Shown here: positions 63,401 through 64,000 of the stretch, piece by piece | Position numbering within the stretch: position 1 is the stretch's first letter | How the letters are laid out: each line of letters starts with the position of its first letter | Source of the DNA: Polynucleobacter sp. MWH-CaK5 | GTDB taxonomy: Bacteria > Pseudomonadota > Gammaproteobacteria > Burkholderiales > Burkholderiaceae | Assembly (NCBI RefSeq): GCF_018687615.1 | Contig: NZ_CP061299.1 | Location: forward strand, 851,009 to 915,008 | Direction of reading: 5' to 3' | Length of the DNA stretch: 64,000 nucleotides | Position numbers and translations under genes: made by a program | The notes under the pieces: generated by a model | The model's input: the letters and a program-made list of their open reading frames with translations, nothing else | Databases searched by the model: none | Told to the model about the DNA's origin: nothing

Positions 63401-64000
63401 CGCCAGCATCAGCAAGAACAGTGCCGGTTGTTGAGCCTGCACGATCCAAGGCAAGCGTACCGCCGGTAATTGTTGTGCCACCCGTATAAGTATTAGCACC
63501 TGTTAGGGTCAAGCTACCACTTCCTGACTTAGTGATTGCAACTTTAGCTGTACTACCGTTTTGAATCACGCCAGTAAATGTTGTTGCCGTAGTTGTCGTG
63601 CCCGAAGTTAATGTCGCAGTATCAGTTCCGACTGCAGTGTTTGTGATGAAACAAATCGTGCAGGTGCCGGCAATTGTTAGCACCGTCTCATTAAATCCAT
63701 TCAGGTCTAAAGTACCTGCGCCGTTACTAAAATCAATTGCTGAACTGTCAGAGATAACTCCTGACGCACCTAACTTTAAAGTGCCCGCACTGATCGTAGT
63801 CGTACCCGTATAAGTATTAGCACCTGTTAGGGTTACAGTGCCTGCACCAGATTTAGATAAAGCCACTGAAGCACCACCAGCTAAAACTGCTGAGATTGAG
63901 TGATCAGTCCCGCTTGATGGATTTAATGTGTAACCCGAACCTGTTAATGTATTACCTGCCGCGCCAACAGTAATAGAGCCAGATGTCAAAGTAACTGCTC
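39144..64000 (-). CDS. Giant secreted adhesin-like protein (filamentous-haemagglutinin type), C-terminal >8284 residues
   Basis: One open frame runs from the window end to the stop at 39144 without interruption: at least 8284 residues, with the N-terminus outside. It consists mainly of passenger beta-strand repeats of the type G-T-L-T-K-x-G-x-G-x-L-T-L-S-G-x-N-x-Y. Inserted are a jelly-roll-like module, two glycine-rich modules, and two MBG/YDG clusters each followed by a W-x-G-x-x-x-x-x-W module. The C-terminus is short, without a beta-barrel, ending K-C-D-A-A-V-D-E-N-C-A-V-A-L. This favours a TpsA-type exoprotein secreted through an outer-membrane TpsB partner that would lie elsewhere. Alternative: a giant autotransporter-like protein of other secretion type. 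Very poor in Cys, rich in Thr, Ser, Gly and Asn, as expected for beta-solenoids. Confidence 0.85.
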   Translation of the reverse strand, partial: AVTLTSGSITVGAAGNTLTGSGYTLNPSSGTDHSISAVLAGGASVALSKSGAGTVTLTGANTYTGTTTISAGTLKLGASGVISDSSAIDFSNGAGTLDLNGFNETVLTIAGTCTICFITNTAVGTDTATLTSGTTTTATTFTGVIQNGSTAKVAITKSGSGSLTLTGANTYTGGTTITGGTLALDRAGSTTGTVLADAGAVTVNGGTLTLNDLTETVGAVTLTSGSITVGAAGNTLTGSGYTLNPSSGTDHSISAVLAGGASVALSKSGAGTVTLTGLNTYTGNTNIAGGTLVVTGNLSSASNVVMTNNAIWDLQATQTIATLTMASGNSIIRSAGTSILNISGASTIGNSITTSGLQVYGGLVTLISDMTLSTGESISFKDKVDGAFNFSANIGSAGMLIFNADVGATTPLSSITVGASGASYLNANIITTGNQIYNNNLFIGVAGVAQFVNGDFSGGFGNWSYSNTSVYLGTTQIGGFTSPTDPTSLRSNTNTNTTTYVGSFAATNRATSIVSGSIQMSTGSGNCAQGYCTVRGPYLISDGTVSLSAGDTVSFRWQAIAGGDAYDAFGYLLNVANGTTRTILNSTGATTDAGSTWTTATFTLPTGISPADYKFVFVAGSYDSNGAKGVGGSLAIDDVSTTSSLANLFVGSPSPNVKLTANKVSITGTTNLSSNNLDVSTTANDSLISGAISGSGNLIKSGAGHLTLSGANSYAGTTTVSAGTLKLGNATALGTAAAGTTVALGAVLDLNGQNVSNAEALTISGTGISSGGALINTSSSAATFGGLLTLADDTLIVGETGTIALSNAGTITGAYDLTLGGAQGGSITSIIGTSTGSVTKVDAGTWILSGNNTYTGATTISDGTLAISHISGLGTTASGVTVASGATLDIRNVAVGAEAITLNGGTLATSTGTSSLGGTVALDANSTVSVAGSQLTLSGVVSGTNALTKTGTGILVLSNTNTYSGGTSLSAGTLNLGSAGAIGTAGTINFGGGTLQHSASNTTDYSARFSTANNQAYRIDTNGQTITLATALSSNGGVLTKLGNGVLILSGANSYTGTTTVSAGTLRLANATALGTAAAGTTVSDGAVLDLNGQTIVNAEALTLNGTGLSTAGALINSAEGTGSAASYAGLITLNTASSIGGTGNITLSEAISGGFALTKVGTNTLTLSGNNSYSGGTNINAGTVSLDSANAIGSSGTISFGGGTLQYTANNTADNSARFSNASSQAYLIDTNSRDVTLASNLSSSGGALTKLGTGTLTLQGNNSYTGGTNINAGTLRLNSANAIGSSGTISFGGGTLQYTGNNTTDYSGRFSSTANQAYSIDTNGQTINFLSALSSSSGTLTKLGAGRLNLVAANTHSGGTTLSTGTLGLYNNTSAGSGALTISADATLVLGRSVTQIANNMVLSGTVTINFDNAVEYLIVAGGGGGGSRHGGGGGAGGVLTGNSDVDAASVTVVVGDGGSGATASVAPTKGGNSSLSFLSTAAEGGGSGGGWFGDATSGGSGGGTSSDYSAGFAGTTGQGNAGGTGVSCNGCDGGWAGGGGGGAGTAGSNATRTTTTNASGGNGGTGLPSSISGSQVFYGGGGGGGLSNNSTGTAGNGGNGGGGAGGKATNGTNATANTGGGGGAGGHSTSNWAGGAGGSGVVIVRYLGSSNGSNAGGSVTDGSGSATGYAIHRFNSSGTLTLNTSAVLSGDISGTGSITLNATGRTVSLTGTNTYVNTTITAGTLKVGNATNTGSLGSGTVTNNSALILDRTNAFSIANVISGTGTLTKQQTSTATLSANNSYSGLTTISAGTLQIGDGGTTGTLGTNSVTNNGSLIFNRTDNLSVANAISGSGSLTQAGSNVLTLSGNNSYSGGTNINAGTVRLDSANAIGSSGTISFGGGTLQYTANNTADNSARFSNASNQAYRIDTNSRDVTLASNLSSSGGALTKLGAGTLTLQGNNSYTGGTNINAGTLRLNSANAIGSSGTISFGGGTLQYTADNTTDYSGRFSSTASQAYSIDTNSQTINFLSALSSSGTLTKLGAGRLNLVAANTHSGGTTLSTGTLGLYNNTSAGSGALTISADATLVLGRSVTQIANNMVLGGTVTINFDNAAEYLIVGGGGGGSSGGGGAGGVVYQATDLASSSYVVTIGAGGTAGAPSNSGSNGGNGQSTVFNGVTASGGGGGGRAMNAGLAGASGGGAGADVLGGAGAASQGSAGGTGPGTASGTSAAGGGGAGEVGSPGLTQAAYNARYPGLSGQNTMGGNGGNGVINLITGISTYYGGGGGGGPNNNNQTQDVARAGQGGLGGGGRGANANNGRGLDGAPNTGGGGGGGDWEGLSGGAGGSGVVIVRYLGSSNGSNAGGSVTDGSGSATGYAIHRFNSSGTLTLNTSAVLSGDISGTGSITLNATGRTVSLTGTNTYVNTTITAGTLKVGNATNTGSLGSGTVTNNSALILDRTNAFSIANVISGTGTLTKQQTSTATLSANNSYSGLTTISAGTLQIGDGGTTGTLGTNSVTNNGSLIFNRTDNLSVANAISGSGSLTQAGSNVLTLSGNNSYAGATTISTGTLLLGSATALGTTVAGTTVADGAVLDLNGQNVSGAEALTLNGTGVSAAGALTNSSSSTATYAGAVLLGSVSSIGSSTGAITISGAITSSTHGLALIGDKAITLSSSSNSLRTIAAASGIGALTIVNTGDLEIGSVLTYNGINAVGAINIRTTGNLTISQDIETTSTSKTADDPALLLAAGSATAAGTTTNNILLVDSPTFTVGDGGAANFYTGGLTESSDIKAYVESKLNNNTAAYNTTLATKPTTAGYNIIFRGFPPYIYLTIVDNQTGTYGTASALSFWYSTSASSYGSLYIPPLLSTVTTAQTFTAGASSMDVNIAGITGTIDINTTLSSTLNAHSHNLQLTPRNFALAGAPGVRFLAGDAKPFVVNPATAKVAATKTYDSNINLIKEQISITGIGGALIDFNIGTAAANNANVATNNKFINLGTLALSGGTGASAASNYVLPASSSSFNNTVTINAATAKVAATKTYDGDTTLSKPQISIKGVNGVAIDFALGDAVANDANVITSNKFVNLGTLALTGGTDATAASNYVLPASSYSANNTVTINAATAKVAATKTYNANINLVKEQISITGIGGVVIDFNIGTAAANDANVITGNKFVNLGTLGLAGGTDTTAASNYALPASSSSDNNTVTINAATAKVAATKTYNGNTGLIKEHISITGVGGALIDFNIGTAAANDANVATGNKFVNLGTLSLTGGTDATAATNYVLPASSSSDNNTVTINAATAKVAATKTYNGNTELTDQQINITGVGGASIAFTLGNAAANDANVATSNKFVNLGTLALTGGTGTTAASNYVLPASSYSANNSVTISKKTVGLSASKVYDGGLSLTGKVLITTGVGSEKLTYTGATVNDRNVTTSGKFIDAITLADATDGSGGLASNYQLPATLDNSSAPVTITAKALTITANSRSTDYGTALTLGTTAFSQSGLESVDSISGVTLKHGDNTTVPATKFFGTYTNEIIASDAIGSGLSNYNISYTPNTLTVNKYVISINAPTVTKDYNGNLTYTASSDDLIALKAGLKNGDTVTAATITFANKNVSSGNKVVTLDAITINDGNNGDNYTVIRNGNSTSTINRQASVTWVGGASVEWFNPANWALTSNNAITGVVPDLSNVSAVIIPAGTTVTFNQSNLSGLAEAGTVNITTLSGGSLNLSNGALSGTSINLANLNTSAGTTLTASTGVTVAPVTGTTNTIAGVLAGAGHLTKNDAGTLVLSGQNTYSGPTNINAGVVSISADDNLGAVPVTTTANSLNINGGTLLVTNDVTLDSKRGISLGASGGTFDIDASKTLVYGGVIANANAAVGSLTKVGSGVLQLSGVNTYTGDTNINAGELNITGSLSDLTDVSVAAGASYNLGSNDTIASISGSGLANINTYDLTIGGSASTTFAGEIRGSGRLIHNSSGILTLSGDNTYTGDININAGTLLLTGSLSFLTDVIMTNTAIWDLQVAQTVASLTMASGNSITNNAGTSALTVSGASTLANSITTSGAQTYTGAVTLGADTTFRSTDNQISFGSSITGAGKDLTVSSGGGAITVGAIGTSTDKLGDLVFNSSGATTLGGAVYANSIQTDSLVVGAGTGSGTIVINGGSVTTTGIQTYREALTLGANTTLTTADNKITFSDIVNSKATEVRTLNLNVGTSEVEFNGIVGGASNGNLGAIAIIGNLDLNNNITNAASLEVSDISNLGGNITTLGNQIYTGVVTLSINSDLTTTSNGNVSFASTINGARNLTITTHGTGDVTLSNALGNTAPLTGLTISTDALTAGALTLANNSAISITNAGSSSVGGIIAGSGVTLTKRGSGLLLLNGNNTYGGATTIAAGTLKLGHANGLGANGSSATTTVNLGATLDLNSLTVEETVVVDGGRVLNGVLSGPISLTADSTFEAGSGQVVTINGVISGDFGITVTGSGSFVLGGNNTFTGATTISSGTLRITHANALGTSAGSTTLASGATLDLDSVAVVGENLIMNGGTLKDSTSSWSGGIVLTGSNNIDIAAGHQLTIGGVISGDGTLTKISAGDLILTNQNNSYTGMTTINAGKLALTGSGSIATSAKLVANGTFDISGTTSGASVKSLAGSNTGSVVLGEKALTLTAANDSFAGVISGAGPVTLTSGNQTFSGTNDYTGATTITAGTLSLTSGGSIATSAKLVANGIFDISGTTSGASIKSLSGSNTGDVLLGNKTLTISAANDSFAGEISGTGAVTLITGTQTLTSANTYSGLTTINGGTLIITHIDGLGTTANGTTIANGATLDLQNIVLGGEALTINGGSLVTSTGTSSLSGTLTLGANSFIVVSGSELTLSGTISGAHGITKSGSGTLTLSGDNSYTGATVINGGILSVSSLANGGSNSHIGASTHAASNLIINGGTLKYTGATVTTDRLFSIGTNGATLDASGTGTLSFSNTGDLVLSGNGDRTLTIKGSQTSSNLLAPKLVNASSGTTSLVKEGDGAWVLSNANTYTGNTSINAGELAAGVDAGNINGATSTAFGSGLVVVNDGASLNLVGRTLANNIDVAGFGRQISSVYTGAIANGRPGTPFDFDGGYAGAKLTGTVTILNTGFNGGALIGNRMTMEIAGKITGSGQLFKGDSVDLHGPLFITNSSNDYSGGTTITSGSIWVGVNGETGVLPGAVLNNGSLIFNRSNDLTYSQVISGSGSVYKEGNGTLTLSGDNSYTGATVINGGTLSVASLANGGSNSHIGASTNAASNLIINGGTLKYTGATATTDRLFTIGTNGATLDASGTGTLSFSNTGDLVLSGNGDRTLTLKGSQTSSNLLAPKLVNASSGTTSLVKEGAGAWVLSNANTYTGDTNINAGTLRLTGSLSSLTDVVMTNAAIWDLQVSQTVATLTMAAANSITNTAGTSALTVSGVSTLANSITTSGAQTYNGAVTLGADTTLTSSGSGDSGAINLANTVNGAFALTVNTAGVTTFGGTVGGVGAALTSLTTDSPGSVAINGGSVTTSGAQTYNDAATLGANTTFTSDNNNLVFGGTLNSATSARTFSANVGTGNVTFTGTVGNDVALGNTSITAGIVTNSNTWVGNGSYNITGAGVFNGAVSGITTLSVSGTSTIAANISSSGTQTYTGAVTLGANTTLTTTDSLVTFGSSLGNSSARALTVSSGIGGVTFTGAVGSGTPLGAISLTTSGTTTISSTMAAASFSGGTGTTAINGGSITTSGAQTYNGAVTLGADTTLTTTDSLVTFASSLGNSSARALTISSGSGGVTFTGAVGSGTALGAIDLTTTGTTTINNTMAAARFSGGTGTTVINGGSITTSGAQTYNGAVTLGANTTFTTTSSNLVFGGTLNSATSARTFSANVGTGNVTFTGTVGNTLALGNTSITAGTVTNSATWVGNDSYVITGAGVFNGAVSGITTLSVSGTSTIAANISSSDTQTYTGAVTLGADTTLTTTDSLITFGSSLGNSSARALTISSGSGGVTFTGAVGSGTALGAIDLTTTGTTTISNTMAAASFSGGTGTTAINGGSITTTGTQTYNGAVTLGAATTLVSNGSSASGAINLSNTVDGAFGLTVNTAGVTTFGGTVGGVGAALTSVTTDSPGSVAINGGSVRTAGAQAFNDAATLGANTTFTSDNNNLVFGSTLNSATSARTFSANVGTGNVTFTGTVGNDVALGNTSITAGIVTNSNTWVGNGSYNITGAGVFNGAVSGITTLSVSGTSTIAANISSSGTQTYTGAVTLGANTTLTTTDSLVTFGSSLGNSSARALTVSSGIGGVTFTGAVGSGTPLGAISLTTSGTTTISSTMAAASFSGGTGTTAINGGSITTSGNQTYNGAVTLGTNTTFTTTSSNLVFSSTLNSATSARTFSANVGTGNVTFTGTVGNSLALGDTNITAGTVTNSTTWVGNDSYVITGAGVFNGAVSGITTLSVSGTSTIAANISSSDNQTYTGVVTLSGGHRTLTGARIHTVSTVDGAGNSFTITGEADIDGAIINVANFSIFGASNLSANVTTTGTQTYSGALTLSGGNRTLTTTDSQINFSGTVNSEASHPRGLTLNVGTSHVAFNLIVGDATDGGLGAIAITGNLRVNNTIASAASLSVSGTSSLDANVTTTGTQTYTGPVTLSGANRTLSTTDSQITFSDIVNSAASQTRGLTLNVGTSEVEFNGVVGGDTNGGLGAIAITGNLNLNANIANAASLSVSGTSNLGANVTTSGAQTYNGAIALSSNVTLSMGASSSASGVISGAFDFVKSGSGSLALSAANTYTGSTTINAGTLNVTGTLDNATAVTVASGATYIIAANDTITSLAGEGLVNLNAALTINGSSNTSYSGVMSGAGSLTKNGSSIFTLSGANTYTGTTKVFGGTLLILSDSNLGTAPSTPTPAHLVIQDGATLRLATGGASNFITIHANRGIQLNQINNANGGVIEVMGGIEATYGGVITGTGPLVKSGAGQLNFSGQSNTYSGGTTVQAGYLNGGAGTMTATIFGSGALTIDSGATVQIDMVEIDNNIILNGGKLVASNGFGEILNGSITLSANSEINAIHFLTLNGSISGSGKLILNSSRDLGELRIGGAATHTGGTELIAGVLQIGNGITSGSLQGDVVTSNRSQVWFNRSDEASYAGLISGSGSLTKLGSGRLTLTANNSYSGSTTITSGILRLGSGSGAGNVGAGAIVNNATLSVERSDDLTIANAISGSGSFNKLGSNALTLTGLANYTGSTAVAGTLIFKNDAAPSTSGFTGNGALVIEPSSPSFTSAITTSYTYGTSLTSLTLGKVGNTSNITVGSTTLINGPIRVYAQDIALNAAVTASNDNLYLFASGSVTQSVAITANGLALMGSGNFNLNHTNNALSTLAAGDTNNRIGNLFFANGQALSVGTVNPTGIHSSGTVHLETISGDLTIAQNISTTDTSVNAVFINAGKAAAAGVTTGGNIIISGGATIATGTNGRITLMTGSIDDSTGVTSLVGSGTGKFRYNSDEDATRYSAALGSGAHAIYREKPVLTITADDKNITYGNAVTFTSTVSAYKNGDTLAQSIIDAAAVTTPATITSSGFYVANTHTLTPSNASSSLGYDFSYVTGNLVVDRRAITLIADNRTKVYGDVLSLGSTGFAKTAGTFATGELATAVTLTSANTYAASTTQVVNTSYANEIEPSLATGTGGFLASNYNITYLPGNLAITQKALSITANNQSTTYGTSLNLGNTSFTPVGLINGDSVSSVTLKQNSNQITPALQDAGIYEGSTNGIIASMATGSGLSNYVITYAPGRLTINQLNTATWTGAGSDTNWSTAANWANNAVPLRSNVNNVVIPAGFTVNFDATTAENANKPTSAINNNSTLVFNLSTAFTLANEISGAGSINQQGTGTLTISGNNVAYTGNTQINSSRLHLASSGIFAMSEALGSGSLISNGGRLSMDSSFELPSLNVNGNLILHSGIYTRGSQTYNGNLELAANGNTRLDVANSNITFNGTITAGINSKVNQRSLLINAGSGTVVFNERVGSDRGLYANFNNNNTNLYTLRVTAARIEIKADIMTFENQIYTGAVIIGNNGTNGLIRTLISVDPSIIFNGTIDDSTLNTHTLHALAIAVDNSIPPTLLFKGDIGGTQALASFEAVVGTQLTTGGSQVGDIGTNPATFKGTISIEGNVTTSGDQSYTANNIILGATGSNQLQKFTTTDNGNVNFSVGLDANAISIKNSANSHGLLFDLGRGSLSAAAESAFAASGIDYDQIIPPSNLLNFLTDIKNQLRNKSTDIANDDVVAEVSVGGMEDAGDEIKCDAAVDENCAVAL
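40540..41980 (-). other. Second MBG cluster plus W-module
   Basis: About three MBG-type domains (openings L-T-I-T-A-D-D-K-N-I-T-Y-G, I-T-L-I-A-D-N-R-T-K-V-Y-G, L-S-I-T-A-N-N-Q-S-T-T-Y-G) are followed by the module W-T-G-A-G-S-D-T-N-W-S-T-A-A-N-W. The cluster is preceded by an FHA-like stretch and followed by passenger repeats. Confidence 0.65.
45034..45552. repeat. 519-bp exact direct repeat, copy 1
   Basis: By eye identical to 46852-47370 at an offset of 1818 bases (606 codons); similarity continues on both sides with scattered differences. It lies within the giant gene and encodes passenger repeats. Confidence 0.85.
46852..47370. repeat. 519-bp exact direct repeat, copy 2
   Basis: Partner of 45034-45552. 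Two shorter, more diverged copies of the same unit start near 45900 and 46534. Confidence 0.85.
47935..48365. repeat. About 430-bp direct repeat, copy 1
   Basis: Nearly identical to 48960-49390 (offset 1025). It encodes a segment with S-N-A-N-T-Y-T-G and S-S-N-L-L-A-P-K-L-V-N-A. Confidence 0.75.
48960..49390. repeat. About 430-bp direct repeat, copy 2
   Basis: Partner of 47935-48365; a few base changes such as TTATCG against TTGTCA distinguish the copies. Confidence 0.75.
53620..55220 (-). repeat. YDG-domain array (six units)
   Basis: Five 89-residue units (267 bp), each opening K-V-A-A-T-K-T-Y-(D/N) and containing N-K-F-(V/I)-N-L-G-T-L-(A/S/G)-L plus S-N-Y-(V/A)-L-P-A-S-S, are followed by a sixth diverged unit opening A-S-K-V-Y-D-G. 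Two MBG-type domains and a W-V-G-G-A-S-V-E-W-F-N-P-A-N-W module then follow (down to about 52960). Confidence 0.8.
56371..58434. repeat. Tandem ~2-kb duplication, unit 1
   Basis: 2064 bp. Its first 626 bases are identical to the first 626 of the next unit; then a glycine-rich core (about 56997-57710) that differs from the other core; then 724 bases at high identity with the other unit. In protein direction this is the second copy. Confidence 0.85.
56997..57710 (-). other. Glycine-rich module B of the giant adhesin
   Basis: About 238 residues opening E-Y-L-I-V-G-G-G-G-G-G, with runs of Gly broken by Ala/Ser/Asn and closing G-G-S-G-V-V-I-V-R-Y. This is the pattern of the glycine-rich domain found in phage tail and surface proteins. 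Confidence 0.7.
58435..60477. repeat. Tandem ~2-kb duplication, unit 2
   Basis: 2043 bp, directly adjoining unit 1. Core at about 59061-59750. The units differ by a 3-base indel in the distal flank and by the core; both stay in frame. Confidence 0.85.
59061..59750 (-). other. Glycine-rich module A of the giant adhesin
   Basis: About 230 residues opening E-Y-L-I-V-A-G-G-G-G-G-G and closing G-G-S-G-V-V-I-V-R-Y, like module B but with different Gly-run spacing and a V-S-C-N-G-C-D-G-G-W segment (CxxC) missing from B. Confidence 0.7.
62050..62670 (-). other. Jelly-roll-like carbohydrate-binding-type insert
   Basis: About 205 residues opening V-N-G-D-F-S-G-G-F-G-N-W-S-Y and closing G-G-S-L-A-I-D-D-V-S, the usual edges of lectin/CBM-like jelly rolls. 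It contains S-G-D-T-V-S-F-R-W and a Cys pair (G-N-C-A-Q-G-Y-C). It interrupts the passenger repeats. Confidence 0.6.
63170..64000. repeat. 654-bp spaced repeat running off the window end
   Basis: The 177 bases at 63170-63346 recur at 63824-64000 with one difference seen. The match is still running at the last base of the window, so the array continues outside. Confidence 0.8.

Noticed and set aside
39697..63813. Many plus-strand open frames rich in Val, Pro, Leu and Ala opposite the giant gene
   Set aside because: They recur with the repeats and are antisense shadows of Thr/Gly/Asn/Ser codons; none has its own family motif or a consistent ribosome site.
1..64000. tRNA, rRNA, tmRNA or riboswitch genes
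   Set aside because: No cloverleaf, rRNA-like segment or recognised riboswitch core was found in the short intergenic gaps.

Overview
The window looks like a chromosomal segment of a free-living betaproteobacterium, most likely Burkholderiales and Polynucleobacter-like. This rests on gene order (fabZ-lpxA-lpxB-rnhB; smpB/ratA-rnfH-guaB-guaA; selO-msrB-yciB-bolA-ppiC), the moderately AT-rich coding sequence and the Burkholderia-type QueE cluster motif. The taxon is an inference; no rRNA or tRNA gene is present to anchor it. Genes are tightly packed and no gene-free stretch reaches 300 bases; the longest gap is 37148-37285, about 140 bases.

Positions 1-33052 are ordinary core genome. Lipid A and RNA-processing genes (fabZ end, lpxA, lpxB, rnhB, an rRNA-type SPOUT methyltransferase) are followed by the divergent pair ppsR/ppsA (PEP synthase and its regulatory kinase/phosphatase). 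Next come the divergent pair smpB / ratA-rnfH, purine synthesis (guaB, guaA), an unassigned radical SAM enzyme, and a wobble-base group (queE, queD, tadA). Then follow ldcA, the ABC-F protein YbiT, small conserved genes, and a minus-strand group tatD-holB-tmk-mltG. After that come ygfZ, an NRDE-family gene, a two-component system, selO, msrB, yciB, bolA and a parvulin isomerase.

Positions 33140-36486 hold a compact phage-like module without phage structural genes or a visible integrase. A small XRE-type repressor, with two unknown genes behind it, is divergent from a YqaJ-type exonuclease and a RecT/Bet-type annealing protein. Between them lie a good sigma70 promoter and three 15-bp operator-like sites spaced exactly 21 bp centre to centre. 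This is the most system-like accessory feature in the window.

Positions 36438-39097 carry bactofilin plus a small HTH protein, and a tonB-exbB-exbD set, all on the minus strand.

Positions 39144-64000 are one uninterrupted minus-strand reading frame that runs off the window end: a giant exported adhesin-like protein of at least 8284 residues. It is built from passenger beta-strand repeats, two MBG/YDG clusters, two glycine-rich modules inside a tandem 2-kb duplication, and a jelly-roll-like insert. Its C-terminus ends in a Cys pair and shows no beta-barrel, which fits a two-partner-secretion exoprotein better than a classical autotransporter. Its N-terminus and any TpsB partner lie outside the window.
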